Shown here one piece after another: positions 41,171 through 50,379 of a stretch of 64,000 bases of DNA. Numbering within the stretch: position 1 is the first letter of the stretch; each line of letters begins with the position of its first letter. The stretch is taken from NCBI RefSeq assembly GCF_001423765.1, contig NZ_LMPG01000001.1:316073-380072 (forward strand). The letters are read 5' to 3'. The position numbers and the translations under genes are program-made. This DNA is from Sphingomonas sp. Leaf343. Its GTDB lineage: Bacteria > Pseudomonadota > Alphaproteobacteria > Sphingomonadales > Sphingomonadaceae. Below the pieces are notes generated by a model, which saw nothing but the letters and a program-made list of their open reading frames with translations, did not search any database and was not told the origin of the DNA.

Positions 41171-42472
41171 TTACTTCGCCTTCGCGGGGCGCTTCGTCAT
41201 CAGGCCCTTGAGCCCGCCGAACAGCGAGGAACCGCCGGACCCGGCCGCATCCTTGCCGGACTTGGCTTTGCCCTTGGCCTTCGCGTCCGTGTCGTCGGGG
41301 ACGATCGCGGTGATCGCGCGAACCAGGTCGCCGATCGGCGTGACCGTCTTGGAACTCTTGCCCGCCTCGGCCATCGGTTTGCCGAGCTTGGCCGCCTGCG
41401 CCGCCAGCTTCATGTCGAGCGGCACGATGTAATCGATCTTGCGCTCGATCGAGGTTTCGAAATCCTTGCGCGTGATCTCCGGCTGGCCGCTGCCCGCGAC
41501 GCGGTTGGCGAGCACGGTGACCGACGTATTCGGCGCATGGGTCTTGAACCACGACAGCAGGCGGATCGTGTCGCGCGCCGCCGCCAGCGTCAGATCGGTA
41601 ACGACGACCATCACCTGAATATCGCTGACGAGGTGCGGATGCTGGACCAGCATGCCGCGCGGCAGATCGACGACGGTGCATTCGAACGCCGACCGCATCT
41701 CCTCCTGCAACTGGAAGAAGGCGGCGCCGTCCGTCATCAGCGGCTGGTTGATCGGCGCTTCGGCGGACAGCACCGCCAGCTTTTCCGATGCCTTGACCAT
41801 CGCGCGTTCGATGAACAGTCCGTCGATTCGGCTGGGATTGTCGATCGCGTCGGTCAGGCCGCGGCCCGGTTCCAGATCTAGGCTTAGCGCGCCGGTGCCG
41901 AAATGCACGTCGAGATCGAGCAGCGCGGTGGTGCGCCCCTCTTTCTCCGCCAGCAGCCACGCCATCGAGGTCGCGACCATCGACGCGCCGACGCCGCCGC
42001 GCGCCCCGACGATGCCGACCGAATAATGCGGCCGATCCGCCGTCGTATCGACCAGCTTGGGCGCGTTCAGCATCGCCTGTGCGTGACTGAACGCGTCGCG
42101 CATCATGTCCGGATGGAGCGGCTTCAGAAGGTAATCCTGAATGCCGCTGGCGATCAGGTCGCGGTACAGGCGCACGTCGTTGATCTGCCCGGCCGCGATC
42201 ACGACCGTGCCCGGTTCGCAGACCTCGGCGAGCGCGTTGATGTCGTTCAGCGGATCGCCCGATTCGGCGAGATCGACGAACAGGATCTGCGGGCTGGCGG
42301 ATACCGACAGCGACTGGATCGCGTTGCGGAGCCCGCCCTTGTGGATCTTCTCGATCGACCAGCCGAGTTCGCTGACGATCGGCCGCAGCGCGTCGGCGGT
42401 CGTGTCGTCGCAGACATAGGCGAAGAACGGGTCGCGCGTGCCCACGCCGGTGGGCTTCCAGGGAGCGTTCAT
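41171..42472 (-). CDS. cpaE: Pilus assembly ATPase CpaE (TadZ, MinD/ParA-like)
   Basis: 433 residues. An N-terminal receiver-like domain without a full phosphorylation site (about 15-130) precedes a ParA/MinD ATPase domain with a deviant Walker A GARGGVGAS (about 155-163) and LLDLDVHFG (Walker B-like). The C-terminal tail is Lys/Gly-rich (KAKGKAKSGKDAAGSGGSS). CpaE/TadZ localises the pilus machine to the pole. One base separates it from cpaD. Confidence 0.92.
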   Translation of the reverse strand: MNAPWKPTGVGTRDPFFAYVCDDTTADALRPIVSELGWSIEKIHKGGLRNAIQSLSVSASPQILFVDLAESGDPLNDINALAEVCEPGTVVIAAGQINDVRLYRDLIASGIQDYLLKPLHPDMMRDAFSHAQAMLNAPKLVDTTADRPHYSVGIVGARGGVGASMVATSMAWLLAEKEGRTTALLDLDVHFGTGALSLDLEPGRGLTDAIDNPSRIDGLFIERAMVKASEKLAVLSAEAPINQPLMTDGAAFFQLQEEMRSAFECTVVDLPRGMLVQHPHLVSDIQVMVVVTDLTLAAARDTIRLLSWFKTHAPNTSVTVLANRVAGSGQPEITRKDFETSIERKIDYIVPLDMKLAAQAAKLGKPMAEAGKSSKTVTPIGDLVRAITAIVPDDTDAKAKGKAKSGKDAAGSGGSSLFGGLKGLMTKRPAKAK

Positions 42473-42473
42473 T

Positions 42474-43112
42474 TCAGCGGCCTCCTGCCGATTCGGCCTT
42501 CACGGCGGTGCCGCCACCGCCGGTGGACGTCGCCTTGCGATAGGCGACGATCGCGCGGTTGCTGGTCGCGGGATCGGTGGTGGTCGTGCCCGCGCCGTGG
42601 ATCAGGTCTTCGGGCCGGGCGACCATCGCCGCCAGATTGCGGTTCACCGCGCAGCCGTAATTGGGGGATGTCGCCGATTCGAACGTCGTGTCGAGACGGT
42701 GCTCCCAGTCCGGGCAGCCTGGAACCGAGGCCTTCATCCGGCTGACGACGACGCGCACCGTACCGGGGGCGACGGGCGCGGCGGTGATCGGAACCTCGTC
42801 GCTGATGAGCAGGCCGCGTGCGGCGAGCGTCCCCGACACCTGCCCGCGCAGCATGGCGGAGGAACTGCCCTGATCGTCGAGTCCGATCCGGTCGCCGAAT
42901 TCCACGCGCAGTCCGTCCAGCCAGCCGGCCAGCCGCTGCGACTCGCCGCTGGCGAGGCGATCGCCGGCGACCTGAAGGTCGAGGACGTAGTCGGACCTCT
43001 GTACGACCGGCTGATGAACCGACTCCACGCCGCGGCGCGCAGGCTGGTTGCCCATGCAGCCGCCGAGGAGGAGGGCGGGGGTCAGGGCGAGGAGGAGATT
43101 GTGCTTGGTCAT
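42474..43112 (-). CDS. cpaD: Pilus assembly lipoprotein CpaD
   Basis: 212 residues from the ATG at 43110-43112 (MTKHNLLLALTPALLLGGCM, lipobox LLGGC). The mature part has the CpaD-family pattern (DLQVAGDRLASGESQRLAGW, PNYGCAVNRNLAAMVARPED). The protein helps the CpaC secretin in the outer membrane. A longer frame to 43136 would abut the cpaC stop and lacks a better start. Confidence 0.9.
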   Translation of the reverse strand: MTKHNLLLALTPALLLGGCMGNQPARRGVESVHQPVVQRSDYVLDLQVAGDRLASGESQRLAGWLDGLRVEFGDRIGLDDQGSSSAMLRGQVSGTLAARGLLISDEVPITAAPVAPGTVRVVVSRMKASVPGCPDWEHRLDTTFESATSPNYGCAVNRNLAAMVARPEDLIHGAGTTTTDPATSNRAIVAYRKATSTGGGGTAVKAESAGGR

Positions 43113-43135
43113 CGTGTTGGTCCCTTGGGCACGCA

Positions 43136-44731
43136 TCAGCGGGAGAAGCCGGGCATCGCGGTGCTGCCCTTCTTCGCAGCGGCGGGAAGCGCGCGGACGC
43201 GGTCGTCGGACCGCGGCGCGGCCGGGATCGGGACCGGCGGCACCGTCGCGTTGACGCCGATCGCGGGTGCCGCATCCGGAGACACCGCCATCGTCGGCAC
43301 CGGGCGGCGGTCGATCGGCGTGCCCGGCAGATAGGAGCCGCTGAGCTGTCCGCCGAGGATCCGGCCCGCATCGGTCGGTGCGCGATAGCCGTCGCTCGGC
43401 AGCGCGATCTCCGACGAGGAGTTGACCGGCTTCACCAGATACGGGGTGATGATGATGACGAGTTCGGTCTCGTTCCGTTGAAAGGAATTGGACCGGAACA
43501 GCGACCCGATGATCGGCAGATCGCCCAGGAACGGCGTCTTCTCGATGTTGTTGTTGTGGCTGTTCTGGAGCAGCCCGCCGATCATGACGCTCTGGCCGGA
43601 GCCAAGCTCGACCGTGGTTTCCGCCCGGCGCGAGGTCAGGCCCGGCACACGCGTGCCGCTCATGTTGATCGCATTCGAATAATCGAGCTGCGACACTTCC
43701 GGACGGACACGCAGCGAGATGCGGCCGTCCGACAGCACGATCGGCGTGTAGGACAGGCTGACGCCGTATTGCTTGTACTCGATCGACACCGCACCGAGCG
43801 CCTGCGCGATCGGGATCGGGATTTCGCCGCCCGCCAGGAACGTGCCCGTCTCGCCCGACAGGGCGGTCAGGTTCGGATTGGCCAGCGTCGTCACCTGCCC
43901 GATCGTCTCGCCGAGGTCGATCGCCGACAGGATGTCGGTGCCGAACAGGCGACCCGCGATACCCAGCGTGCTGCGCTGCGCCCCGACCGAGTAGGTGGAC
44001 GTCTTCACGCCCGCGCCGTCATAGGTGATCGTGCCGGCGTTGCCCGAGTTGGAGCCGAACAGGAAACCGCTGCCCGCACGGTCGCTGGTGTTGAGGCGGA
44101 CGCCGACGTTCTTGATGAAGTTGCGGCTGACCTCGGCGAAGCGCACCTGCAGGTTCACCTGCAACGGCGTCGCCGTCTTCAGGCGCGACAGCACCTTGGT
44201 CGATTCGCCGACGAATGCCTGCACCAGCCGCTCCGCCTCGGCGGCGTCGTCCGGTGCGGCGACGGTGCCGGTCAGCAGGACCATGCCGTTCATCGGCGTC
44301 GCGGTGATCTTCGCCTCCGGCATCGCCAGAGACAGCATCTGGCCGACCGAATTGAGGTTGGTGCCGACGCGAACCGTCGCGGAATAGACGACCGCGCCGC
44401 TCTTCGACGTCGCGGAGATCGTCGTCTCGCCGGTCTTCTTGCCGAAGATATAGAGCTGGGTGGGCGACCGGACCTGCACGTCGGCGATGCCGTCGTCGGC
44501 GATGAACAGGTCGCTCATCGGCTGGGCAAGCCGGATCAGCTGACCGCGCCCGGTCGCGACCACCAGCACCGCGGCGGGAGCCGATGCGGGGGCGGCCGAT
44601 GCGGCGGGGGCAGCGGGCCGGGCCGGACGGACCGGCGCCTTGCCGCGGGCCAGCGCCGGGGCACCGGTGGTGACCGCACCGGCGAGGGCGACGACGAGGA
44701 CCCCCGTCAGGTTCATCGTGGAGACGCGCAT
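43136..44731 (-). CDS. cpaC: Flp pilus secretin CpaC (RcpA)
   Basis: 531 residues with a signal peptide (MNLTGVLVVALAGAVTTGAP), a pilus N-domain (GRGQLIRLAQPMSDLFIADD), a BON-like region and the C-terminal secretin domain (ALGAVSIEYKQYGVSLSYTP, ELGSGQSVMIGGLLQNS, SLFRSNSFQRNETELVIIIT). It forms the outer-membrane channel for the pilus. The real start may be the second Met at 44716. One base lies between its start and the cpaB stop at 44733. Confidence 0.93.
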   Translation of the reverse strand: MRVSTMNLTGVLVVALAGAVTTGAPALARGKAPVRPARPAAPAASAAPASAPAAVLVVATGRGQLIRLAQPMSDLFIADDGIADVQVRSPTQLYIFGKKTGETTISATSKSGAVVYSATVRVGTNLNSVGQMLSLAMPEAKITATPMNGMVLLTGTVAAPDDAAEAERLVQAFVGESTKVLSRLKTATPLQVNLQVRFAEVSRNFIKNVGVRLNTSDRAGSGFLFGSNSGNAGTITYDGAGVKTSTYSVGAQRSTLGIAGRLFGTDILSAIDLGETIGQVTTLANPNLTALSGETGTFLAGGEIPIPIAQALGAVSIEYKQYGVSLSYTPIVLSDGRISLRVRPEVSQLDYSNAINMSGTRVPGLTSRRAETTVELGSGQSVMIGGLLQNSHNNNIEKTPFLGDLPIIGSLFRSNSFQRNETELVIIITPYLVKPVNSSSEIALPSDGYRAPTDAGRILGGQLSGSYLPGTPIDRRPVPTMAVSPDAAPAIGVNATVPPVPIPAAPRSDDRVRALPAAAKKGSTAMPGFSR

Positions 44732-44732
44732 C

Positions 44733-45770
44733 TTACTTACCCCCGACGGGCACGGCCGTCACGTTGCTGCCGCGGGCGATCCGGACGACCGGACCCATGG
44801 CGACTGCGGGCGCGGAGCCCGGGAAATTGCCGGCCGGCGCGGGCGCCGCGATGCCGGGGCCGCTGAGCTGCGAGGACATCGTGCCCTGATCCGCCTTGCC
44901 GGGCACGCTGCGGCGCTGAAAGCGCGACACGTCGGCCCCGGTGGCGAAGCTGGCATTGCCGGACGTGGGCTGCGTCGCCAGTTGCATCAGCATCGCCTTT
45001 TCAGCCTTGGGATCGCCGTTCGGCACCGTCACGGCACCCGATGCGATCGCCTCTTCCAGCTCGGTAGAATTGTCGGCCAGGCTGCGCAGCGACAGCGACA
45101 GGCTTCCCAGCGTCTGCGCCACGGCGATCTGCTCGGCGATCTTCGGTGTCGATTCGACGGTGACGTTGCTGAACGTGCTGACCTTGGTCTTGCCGTCCTC
45201 GCCGACGACGTTGTCGGTGCGCTGGTCGGTCGCCAGCACGCGCATGTTGCGGATGATCGTCTCGGACACCTTGAGCGGCGGACCGTCGCCGCCGCCCGCC
45301 ACCGTCTGCGTCAGGACGAGGTCGATCCGGTCGCCCGGAAAGACGAAGCCGGCGACGGCGGCCTGCGCCGACACCGGCACGGTCACGGCGCGCATGCCCG
45401 GCCCGAGTGCGGCGGCGAGGAAGCCGCGATCGCCCGGCTTCACCAGCGCGCCCTGCGTGATCGGCTGGCCGGCGGTGACGGCGTTGCGGACGACCGTCCC
45501 CTGCAGCGCCTTCAGATCGCTCTGCGAGCGCAGATAATAGGCCCCGTCGACCAATTCTTTCGGCCATGGCTGGTACTTCAGCGCGGTGGCGTCGAGGATC
45601 GTGCCCACCGGCAGCGCGCGGGTGGCGACGAGCACCTCCGGTCCGTCGACGGCGGGCGCGGCGGCGGCGATCGGCGCGGCGCTGCCCTGCATCATCGATC
45701 TCGCGAGGAATGCGGTCAGGCCGGCGACGAACAGCGCGCCTACCAGCAGGATGAGTTTACGACTGTCCAT
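44733..45770 (-). CDS. cpaB: Pilus assembly protein CpaB (RcpC)
   Basis: 345 residues: an N-terminal membrane anchor (KLILLVGALFVAGLTAFLAR), a SAF domain (LVATRALPVGTILDATALKY, AVTAGQPITQGALVKPGDRG), then the CpaB C-terminal domain (SAQAAVAGFVFPGDRIDLVL, VSETIIRNMRVLATDQ). Such proteins act in the periplasm with the secretin. Confidence 0.92.
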   Translation of the reverse strand: MDSRKLILLVGALFVAGLTAFLARSMMQGSAAPIAAAAPAVDGPEVLVATRALPVGTILDATALKYQPWPKELVDGAYYLRSQSDLKALQGTVVRNAVTAGQPITQGALVKPGDRGFLAAALGPGMRAVTVPVSAQAAVAGFVFPGDRIDLVLTQTVAGGGDGPPLKVSETIIRNMRVLATDQRTDNVVGEDGKTKVSTFSNVTVESTPKIAEQIAVAQTLGSLSLSLRSLADNSTELEEAIASGAVTVPNGDPKAEKAMLMQLATQPTSGNASFATGADVSRFQRRSVPGKADQGTMSSQLSGPGIAAPAPAGNFPGSAPAVAMGPVVRIARGSNVTAVPVGGK

Positions 45771-45823
45771 GTTGCGTATCCCGCGCCTTTCGCGACTTGA
45801 TCCGGTTCTTCAGACGTTAAGCA

Positions 45824-46300
45824 TCAGGCAAAATGGTTAAGGATGGGTTCCCGGAACGCCAGGATGCCGGCCGCGGCGATGGCGACGCCGTACGGCACCT
45901 CGATCGGGCGACCCCGCGCACCGAACCGCCGCTCGACCAGCATCGCCAGCGTCACGACACCGCCGGCCAGCGACATCACCACCAGCATACCCACCAGTTC
46001 GTGGAGCGGCAGCCACAGCGTCAGCGCGGAGATCAGCTTGACGTCGCCCCCGCCCATCATGCCGAAGTTGAAGGCGGCCGCGAATGCCGCGAACAGGATC
46101 ACGGCGGCCGCGACCTGCACCGCCGCGCCGGGCCAGAAGGTGGCGGCGTTGGCCCACCACCACAACGGTGCGAGCAGGCACAGCGCGATGCTCTTCCAGT
46201 CGGCGATCTCGCGGGTGCGTGCGTCCTCAATGCCTGCCGACAACAGCAGGCCGCCGGCGACGAACGCCAGCCCGATCCGGACGAAATCCCATAGCATCAC
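45824..46300 (-). CDS. cpaA: Prepilin peptidase CpaA (TadV)
   Basis: 158 residues with several membrane helices. The two catalytic aspartates are in SAGIEDARTREIADWKS (Asp26) and MMGGGDVKLISAL (Asp86, the GxGD motif). It cleaves the Flp prepilin leader at the membrane. It is the promoter-proximal gene of the pilus cluster, yet no Flp pilin gene lies in its 47-base upstream gap or the 53-base gap to cpaB. Confidence 0.9.
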   Translation of the reverse strand: MMLWDFVRIGLAFVAGGLLLSAGIEDARTREIADWKSIALCLLAPLWWWANAATFWPGAAVQVAAAVILFAAFAAAFNFGMMGGGDVKLISALTLWLPLHELVGMLVVMSLAGGVVTLAMLVERRFGARGRPIEVPYGVAIAAAGILAFREPILNHFA

Positions 46301-46347
46301 AGCATCGGTCCTAGACGGCAGCCCTTAGGAAACCGTAACCGGGGGGC

Positions 46348-47295
46348 GTGACCGTTAACCCCGTCCCGACCATCCCGACGTTGCAGGACTGGCCCGCCGA
46401 TGCGGTCCGGGGCGTCTGGCGCGCACCGGACGGCTGGGCGCACCGTCGCTACGACCGGCCCGGCGACGGGCGCGGCCGGCTGCTGCTGCAAGCCGGGCGT
46501 GCCGACATGATCGAGAAATATCTGGAGACGCTGGCGCATTTCCACGATCGCGGCTGGGCGACGACCGCATTCGACTGGCGCGGGCAGGGCGGCTCCGGTC
46601 GGCTGGCGGAGGGCGATGTCGGCCATCTCGACGATTTCGCGACGCTGGTGGCGGATCTGGCGGCGTTCTGGCGCGACTGGAAGGCGGATGGCGAGGGGCC
46701 GCATGTGCTGGTGTGTCATTCGATGGGCGCATTCGTGGCACTGCGCGCGGTCGTGGAGCGCGCGATCGACCCGGACGCGGTGGTGCTCGCCGCGCCGATG
46801 CTCGGCCTGCGCAATCCTCTGGGCGCGTGGATCGGCGGCGGGCTGGCGCGCCGACTCGCGGCGCGCGGCGATGTGCGGCGGGCGGCGTGGGCGCATGGTG
46901 TGACCCCGCGCGCGATCCGCAACCGCCAGCGCCGCCTGACGCACGATCCCGCGCGGTTCGCCGACGAGCAGGCGTGGTTCGATCGCGAACCCACGCTCCG
47001 GCTGGGGCCGCCGAGTTGGGGCTGGATCGTGCAGGCCTTCGCCGCCACCGCCGCGCTCCGCGACGACGCGCGGATCGCGACGGTCACGACGCCGGTGCAG
47101 ATGCTGGTGGCGGACACCGACCAGTTGGTCGACGCGCGCGCGGCCCTGCGCGTCGCCAGCCGGCTGCCGGACGTCGATCTGGTACGGTTCGGCCGCGAAT
47201 CGGCGCACGAGATCCTGCGGGAGGCCGATCCCGTGCGTCAGCGTGCGCTGGCGGCGATCGACGGTTTTCTCGATGCGCGGGCACCGCGGCGATGA
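46348..47295 (+). CDS. Alpha/beta-hydrolase (lysophospholipase-like)
   Basis: 315 residues from a GTG at 46348 (TVNPVPTIPTLQDWPAD). LLLQAGRADMIEKYLETLAH and TTAFDWRGQGGSGR are typical of the PldB/monoacylglycerol-lipase group; the nucleophile is Ser in VCHSMGAFVA, the acid Asp in LVADTDQLVD and the base His in ESAHEILRE. No signal peptide. It overlaps the next gene by ATGA, so the two are coupled. Confidence 0.85.
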   Translation: MTVNPVPTIPTLQDWPADAVRGVWRAPDGWAHRRYDRPGDGRGRLLLQAGRADMIEKYLETLAHFHDRGWATTAFDWRGQGGSGRLAEGDVGHLDDFATLVADLAAFWRDWKADGEGPHVLVCHSMGAFVALRAVVERAIDPDAVVLAAPMLGLRNPLGAWIGGGLARRLAARGDVRRAAWAHGVTPRAIRNRQRRLTHDPARFADEQAWFDREPTLRLGPPSWGWIVQAFAATAALRDDARIATVTTPVQMLVADTDQLVDARAALRVASRLPDVDLVRFGRESAHEILREADPVRQRALAAIDGFLDARAPRR

Positions 47296-48362
47296 CCTAC
47301 GACATCGCCATCGTCGGTGCGGGCATCGCCGGCGCCAGCCTCGCCGCCGAACTCGCGCCCCATGCGCGCGTGCTGTTGCTGGAGGCCGAGGATATGCCCG
47401 GCCGCCACGCGACCGGGCGGTCGGCGGCGTTCTGGTCGGAAACCTATGGCGGGCCGTTGATCCAGCCGCTGACGACCGCATCGGCGCAGGGACTCGCGCC
47501 GTTCCTGCAACCGCTCGGGTCGCTGCATATCGGCCGCACGGAAGACGAGGCGGCGGTCGATACCTTTCTGGCCGGGTTCGCCGGCAGCGACGTTGAACTG
47601 CACCGGGTCGATCCGGCGAGCTTTATTCCCGGCCTGCGTCCCGACTGGACGCTGGGCGTGATGGAGCCGAGCTGCGCCTATATCGACGTGGCTGCGGTGC
47701 ATGCCGATTGCCTGTCGCGGGCACGGCGCGGCGGCGCGACGCTTGTCGTGGACGCCGGTCTCGAAGCGGCATGGCGCGAAGGCGGTCGATGGGATATCGC
47801 GACCAGCGCCGGTCGTTTCGGCGCGGATATCCTCGTCAATGCCGCCGGCGCGTGGGCCGATACCGTCGCGAGCCGGGCCGGCGTCCGCCCGATCGGTATC
47901 CGCGCCTATCGCCGCACCGTCGCCCAGCTCCGGACGTCGCCGCCGGCACCCGCCGGCCTGCCGCACGTCGCCGACATCGGCGGGCGCTTCTATTTCAAGC
48001 CGGAGGCGGGCGGGCGGCTATGGCTGTCGCCGCACGACGAGACGCCGACCGATCCCTGCGATGCCGCACCGGAAGAGTATGACGTCGCGCTCGCGATCAA
48101 CCGGTTCGAGGGCGTGGTCGACTGGCGTGTCGAGGCGGTCGAGCGGCGCTGGGCCGGCCTGCGCAGCTTCGCGCCCGACCGCCTGCCCGTCTATGGTTTT
48201 GCCGAACCGGGATTTTTCTGGTGCGCGGGGCAGGGCGGCTTCGGCATCCAGACCGCGCCGGCGGCGGCCGGACTGGCGGCGGCGCTGTTGCTGGGGCATG
48301 ATCCCGCCGTGCCGGGCGTCGATCCGGCGCGCTACGCCCCTGCCCGCCTCGACGCGGGATAG
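47292..48362 (+). CDS. FAD-dependent oxidoreductase (DAO family)
   Basis: 356 residues from ATG 47292 (MTYDIAIVGAGIAGASLAAE), the Rossmann GxGxxG FAD site at the N-terminus. Further family features are LEAEDMPGRHATGRSAAFW, ILVNAAGAWADTVASRAGVR and the C-terminal FWCAGQGGFGIQTAPAAAGL. It resembles DadA/glycine-oxidase-type enzymes that oxidise an amino or hydroxy acid. The substrate is unknown. It overlaps the lipase gene by four bases. Confidence 0.85.
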   Translation: MTYDIAIVGAGIAGASLAAELAPHARVLLLEAEDMPGRHATGRSAAFWSETYGGPLIQPLTTASAQGLAPFLQPLGSLHIGRTEDEAAVDTFLAGFAGSDVELHRVDPASFIPGLRPDWTLGVMEPSCAYIDVAAVHADCLSRARRGGATLVVDAGLEAAWREGGRWDIATSAGRFGADILVNAAGAWADTVASRAGVRPIGIRAYRRTVAQLRTSPPAPAGLPHVADIGGRFYFKPEAGGRLWLSPHDETPTDPCDAAPEEYDVALAINRFEGVVDWRVEAVERRWAGLRSFAPDRLPVYGFAEPGFFWCAGQGGFGIQTAPAAAGLAAALLLGHDPAVPGVDPARYAPARLDAG

Positions 48363-48442
48363 GAAGCGGAGACACCGGCCCGCTTCATGCGTATTCGGGC
48401 ACGCGGATGCTGGTTGAGCGTCACACGGGGGAACGAACGGGA

Positions 48443-49909
48443 ATGCAGACCGGCGACGAGTTCTGGCGGATCGAACACGCCGACAAGATGGCGGTCATCA
48501 TCGATGCCGACGAGTATTTCCGCGTCGCGCGCAGGGCCATGCTTCAGGCGAAACGCCGTATCCTGCTGATCGGATGGGATTTCGACGCACGCATCGTGCT
48601 GGACCACACCGCCGACCAGCCGCGTCCGCTGGGCCGGTTCGTGCACGATCTGGTCGAGGCGAACCCGGCGCTGGAGGTGTTCGTGCTGCGCTGGGACACG
48701 GGCGCGATCAAGTCGCTGTTCCGCGGGTCGACGTTCTTCACGGTGCTGCGCTGGATGCGGCATCCACGTATCCACACCAAGCTGGACGGGCATCATCCGA
48801 CCGCCGCGTCGCATCACCAGAAGATCGTCATCATCGACGATTGCCTCGCCTTTTGCGGCGGCATCGACATGACGGCGGAGCGGTGGGACACGCGCGAGCA
48901 TCTCGACGAGCAGCCGCTGCGCCATCGGCCCGGCGGCCAGCCCTACAAGCCGTGGCACGACGCGATCAGCGCAGTGCAGGGGCCGGTCGCGGGCGCGCTG
49001 GGCATCCTGTTCCGCGAACGCTGGCGCGCGGCGGGCGGCGACATGGCGCTGCTGACGGAGCCGGAGCCGTCCGGACCCTGCTGGCCGGAAGGGCTGCCGG
49101 TCGATTTCGAGGATATCGATATCGGCATCGCCCGGACGTTTCCGGAGATGGACGACCAGGAGCCGGTGTATGAGAGCGAGGCGCTGTTCCTGTCGCAGAT
49201 CGCGGCGGCGCGGCACACGCTGTACATCGAAAGCCAGTATTTCGCGTCCCGCAAGATCGCCGAGGCGATCGCCCGGCGTCTAGACGAGGCGGAGCCGCCC
49301 GAGATCGTCATCATCAATCCGGTCACCGCGCAAGGGTGGCTGGAACCCCTGGCGATGGACACCGCCCGCGCGCGCCTGATGGAGGCGCTGCGGCGGCGGG
49401 ACCGGCATGGCCGGCTGCGAATGTACCACCCGTATACGGCGGGCGGGACGCCGATCTATTGCCACGCCAAGATCCTGATCGCGGACGGCGAGGTGCTGCG
49501 GCTGGGATCGTCGAATATCAACAACCGCTCGCTCCGGCTGGATACGGAATGCGACCTGTCGATCGCGCCCGCCGACGAGGGGCAGCGCGCGTGCATCGTC
49601 GCGATCCGCGACGGCCTGCTCGCCGAACATCTGGGCTGGCCGGTCGAGCGGGTGGCGGCGGCGATCGCCGAACGCGGTTCGCTGATCGATACGATCGAGG
49701 CGTTGCGCGCGCCGGGCGGCGAAGGCCGGAAGACGCTGGTCCCCTATGAGGTGCCGGACCTTTCCGCGGTGGAGACGTGGCTGGCGGACAACGAGGTGCT
49801 CGATCCCGAAGGGCCGGCGGAGATGTTCGAGGGGTTTTCGAAACGCGGGTTGTTCCGGCGGTGGCGGTCGCGGCGACGGTCGCGCAGATCGGCCCGGGCG
49901 CGGGGCTGA
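48443..49909 (+). CDS. Phospholipase D family protein
   Basis: 488 residues from ATG 48443 (MQTGDEFWRIEHADKMAVII). Two HKD motifs are present: SHHQKIVIIDD (His125, Lys127) and YCHAKILIADGEVLRLGSSN, the second followed by INNRSL. The protein belongs to the PLD/cardiolipin-synthase superfamily and acts on phosphodiesters of membrane lipids. There is no membrane anchor at the N-terminus; a basic Arg-rich C-terminus (FRRWRSRRRSRRSARARG) may bind membranes. It follows the FAD enzyme after 80 bases. Confidence 0.88.
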   Translation: MQTGDEFWRIEHADKMAVIIDADEYFRVARRAMLQAKRRILLIGWDFDARIVLDHTADQPRPLGRFVHDLVEANPALEVFVLRWDTGAIKSLFRGSTFFTVLRWMRHPRIHTKLDGHHPTAASHHQKIVIIDDCLAFCGGIDMTAERWDTREHLDEQPLRHRPGGQPYKPWHDAISAVQGPVAGALGILFRERWRAAGGDMALLTEPEPSGPCWPEGLPVDFEDIDIGIARTFPEMDDQEPVYESEALFLSQIAAARHTLYIESQYFASRKIAEAIARRLDEAEPPEIVIINPVTAQGWLEPLAMDTARARLMEALRRRDRHGRLRMYHPYTAGGTPIYCHAKILIADGEVLRLGSSNINNRSLRLDTECDLSIAPADEGQRACIVAIRDGLLAEHLGWPVERVAAAIAERGSLIDTIEALRAPGGEGRKTLVPYEVPDLSAVETWLADNEVLDPEGPAEMFEGFSKRGLFRRWRSRRRSRRSARARG

Positions 49910-49931
49910 TCGGCCTTACCGGGACGTCACC

Positions 49932-49960
49932 TTGCGGTCGAGGCGTACGAGGCGCATATA
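49932..49960 (+). promoter_or_regulatory. Candidate cold-shock gene promoter with long leader
   Basis: TTGCGG (49932-49937) and CATATA (49955-49960) have a 17-base spacing. Transcription from here gives a leader of about 120 bases before the csp ATG at 50088, as is usual for thermo-regulated cspA-type mRNAs. A second possible minus-10, TATAGT, is at 49969-49974. Confidence 0.4.
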
Positions 49961-50087
49961 GGAGTCGCTATAGTCGCATATCGACGGTCTTCGGCGCTTT
50001 GCGGCACCCTCTTCCTTCTTTCCCTGCTGCCCTGGCGCCGGCGCTCCCACACGGGGGGCGACGGACACGAAAGAAGGAATGCCTGTC

Positions 50088-50297
50088 ATGACTATCGGAA
50101 CCGTCAAGTTCTTCAACGCCGACAAGGGGTATGGCTTCATCACCCCCGATGAGGGCGGCAAGGACGCGTTCGTGCACATCAGCGCCGTCGAGCGCGCCGG
50201 CATGGTGACCCTGCGCGACAACCAGCGCGTCCATTTCGAAATGGAAGAGGATCGCCGCGGCAAGATGGCGGCAGTCAACCTGCAGCCTGCGGATTGA
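50088..50297 (+). CDS. Cold-shock protein (CspA family)
   Basis: 69 residues (MTIGTVKFFNADKGYGFITP), with RNP1 KGYGFITP and RNP2-like DAFVHISA on the beta-barrel surface. It binds single-stranded RNA/DNA as a chaperone. ATG 50088 is chosen over ATG 50079 because GAAGGA is nine bases upstream, the better spacing. A strong hairpin follows the stop. Confidence 0.95.
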   Translation: MTIGTVKFFNADKGYGFITPDEGGKDAFVHISAVERAGMVTLRDNQRVHFEMEEDRRGKMAAVNLQPAD

Positions 50298-50303
50298 TTC
50301 CAT

Positions 50304-50339
50304 CCGGACGGCGGTGCGCTTCGGCGGGCCGCCGTCCGG
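50304..50339 (+). terminator. Hairpin terminator after the cold-shock gene
   Basis: CCGGACGGCGG (50304-50314) pairs perfectly with CCGCCGTCCGG (50329-50339), an 11-bp stem with a 14-base loop. Only a short pyrimidine run (CTTCT) follows, so termination may be partial. Confidence 0.65.
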
Positions 50340-50379
50340 CTTCTATCCGACGATCCTGCCCGATGGCGGAAGGAATATC

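Noticed and set aside
46301..46347. GTTAAC-like half-sites near the cpaA start as a CtrA site
   Set aside because: The two similar blocks are about 20 bases apart and one lies in the next gene coding region; the spacing is wrong for CtrA.
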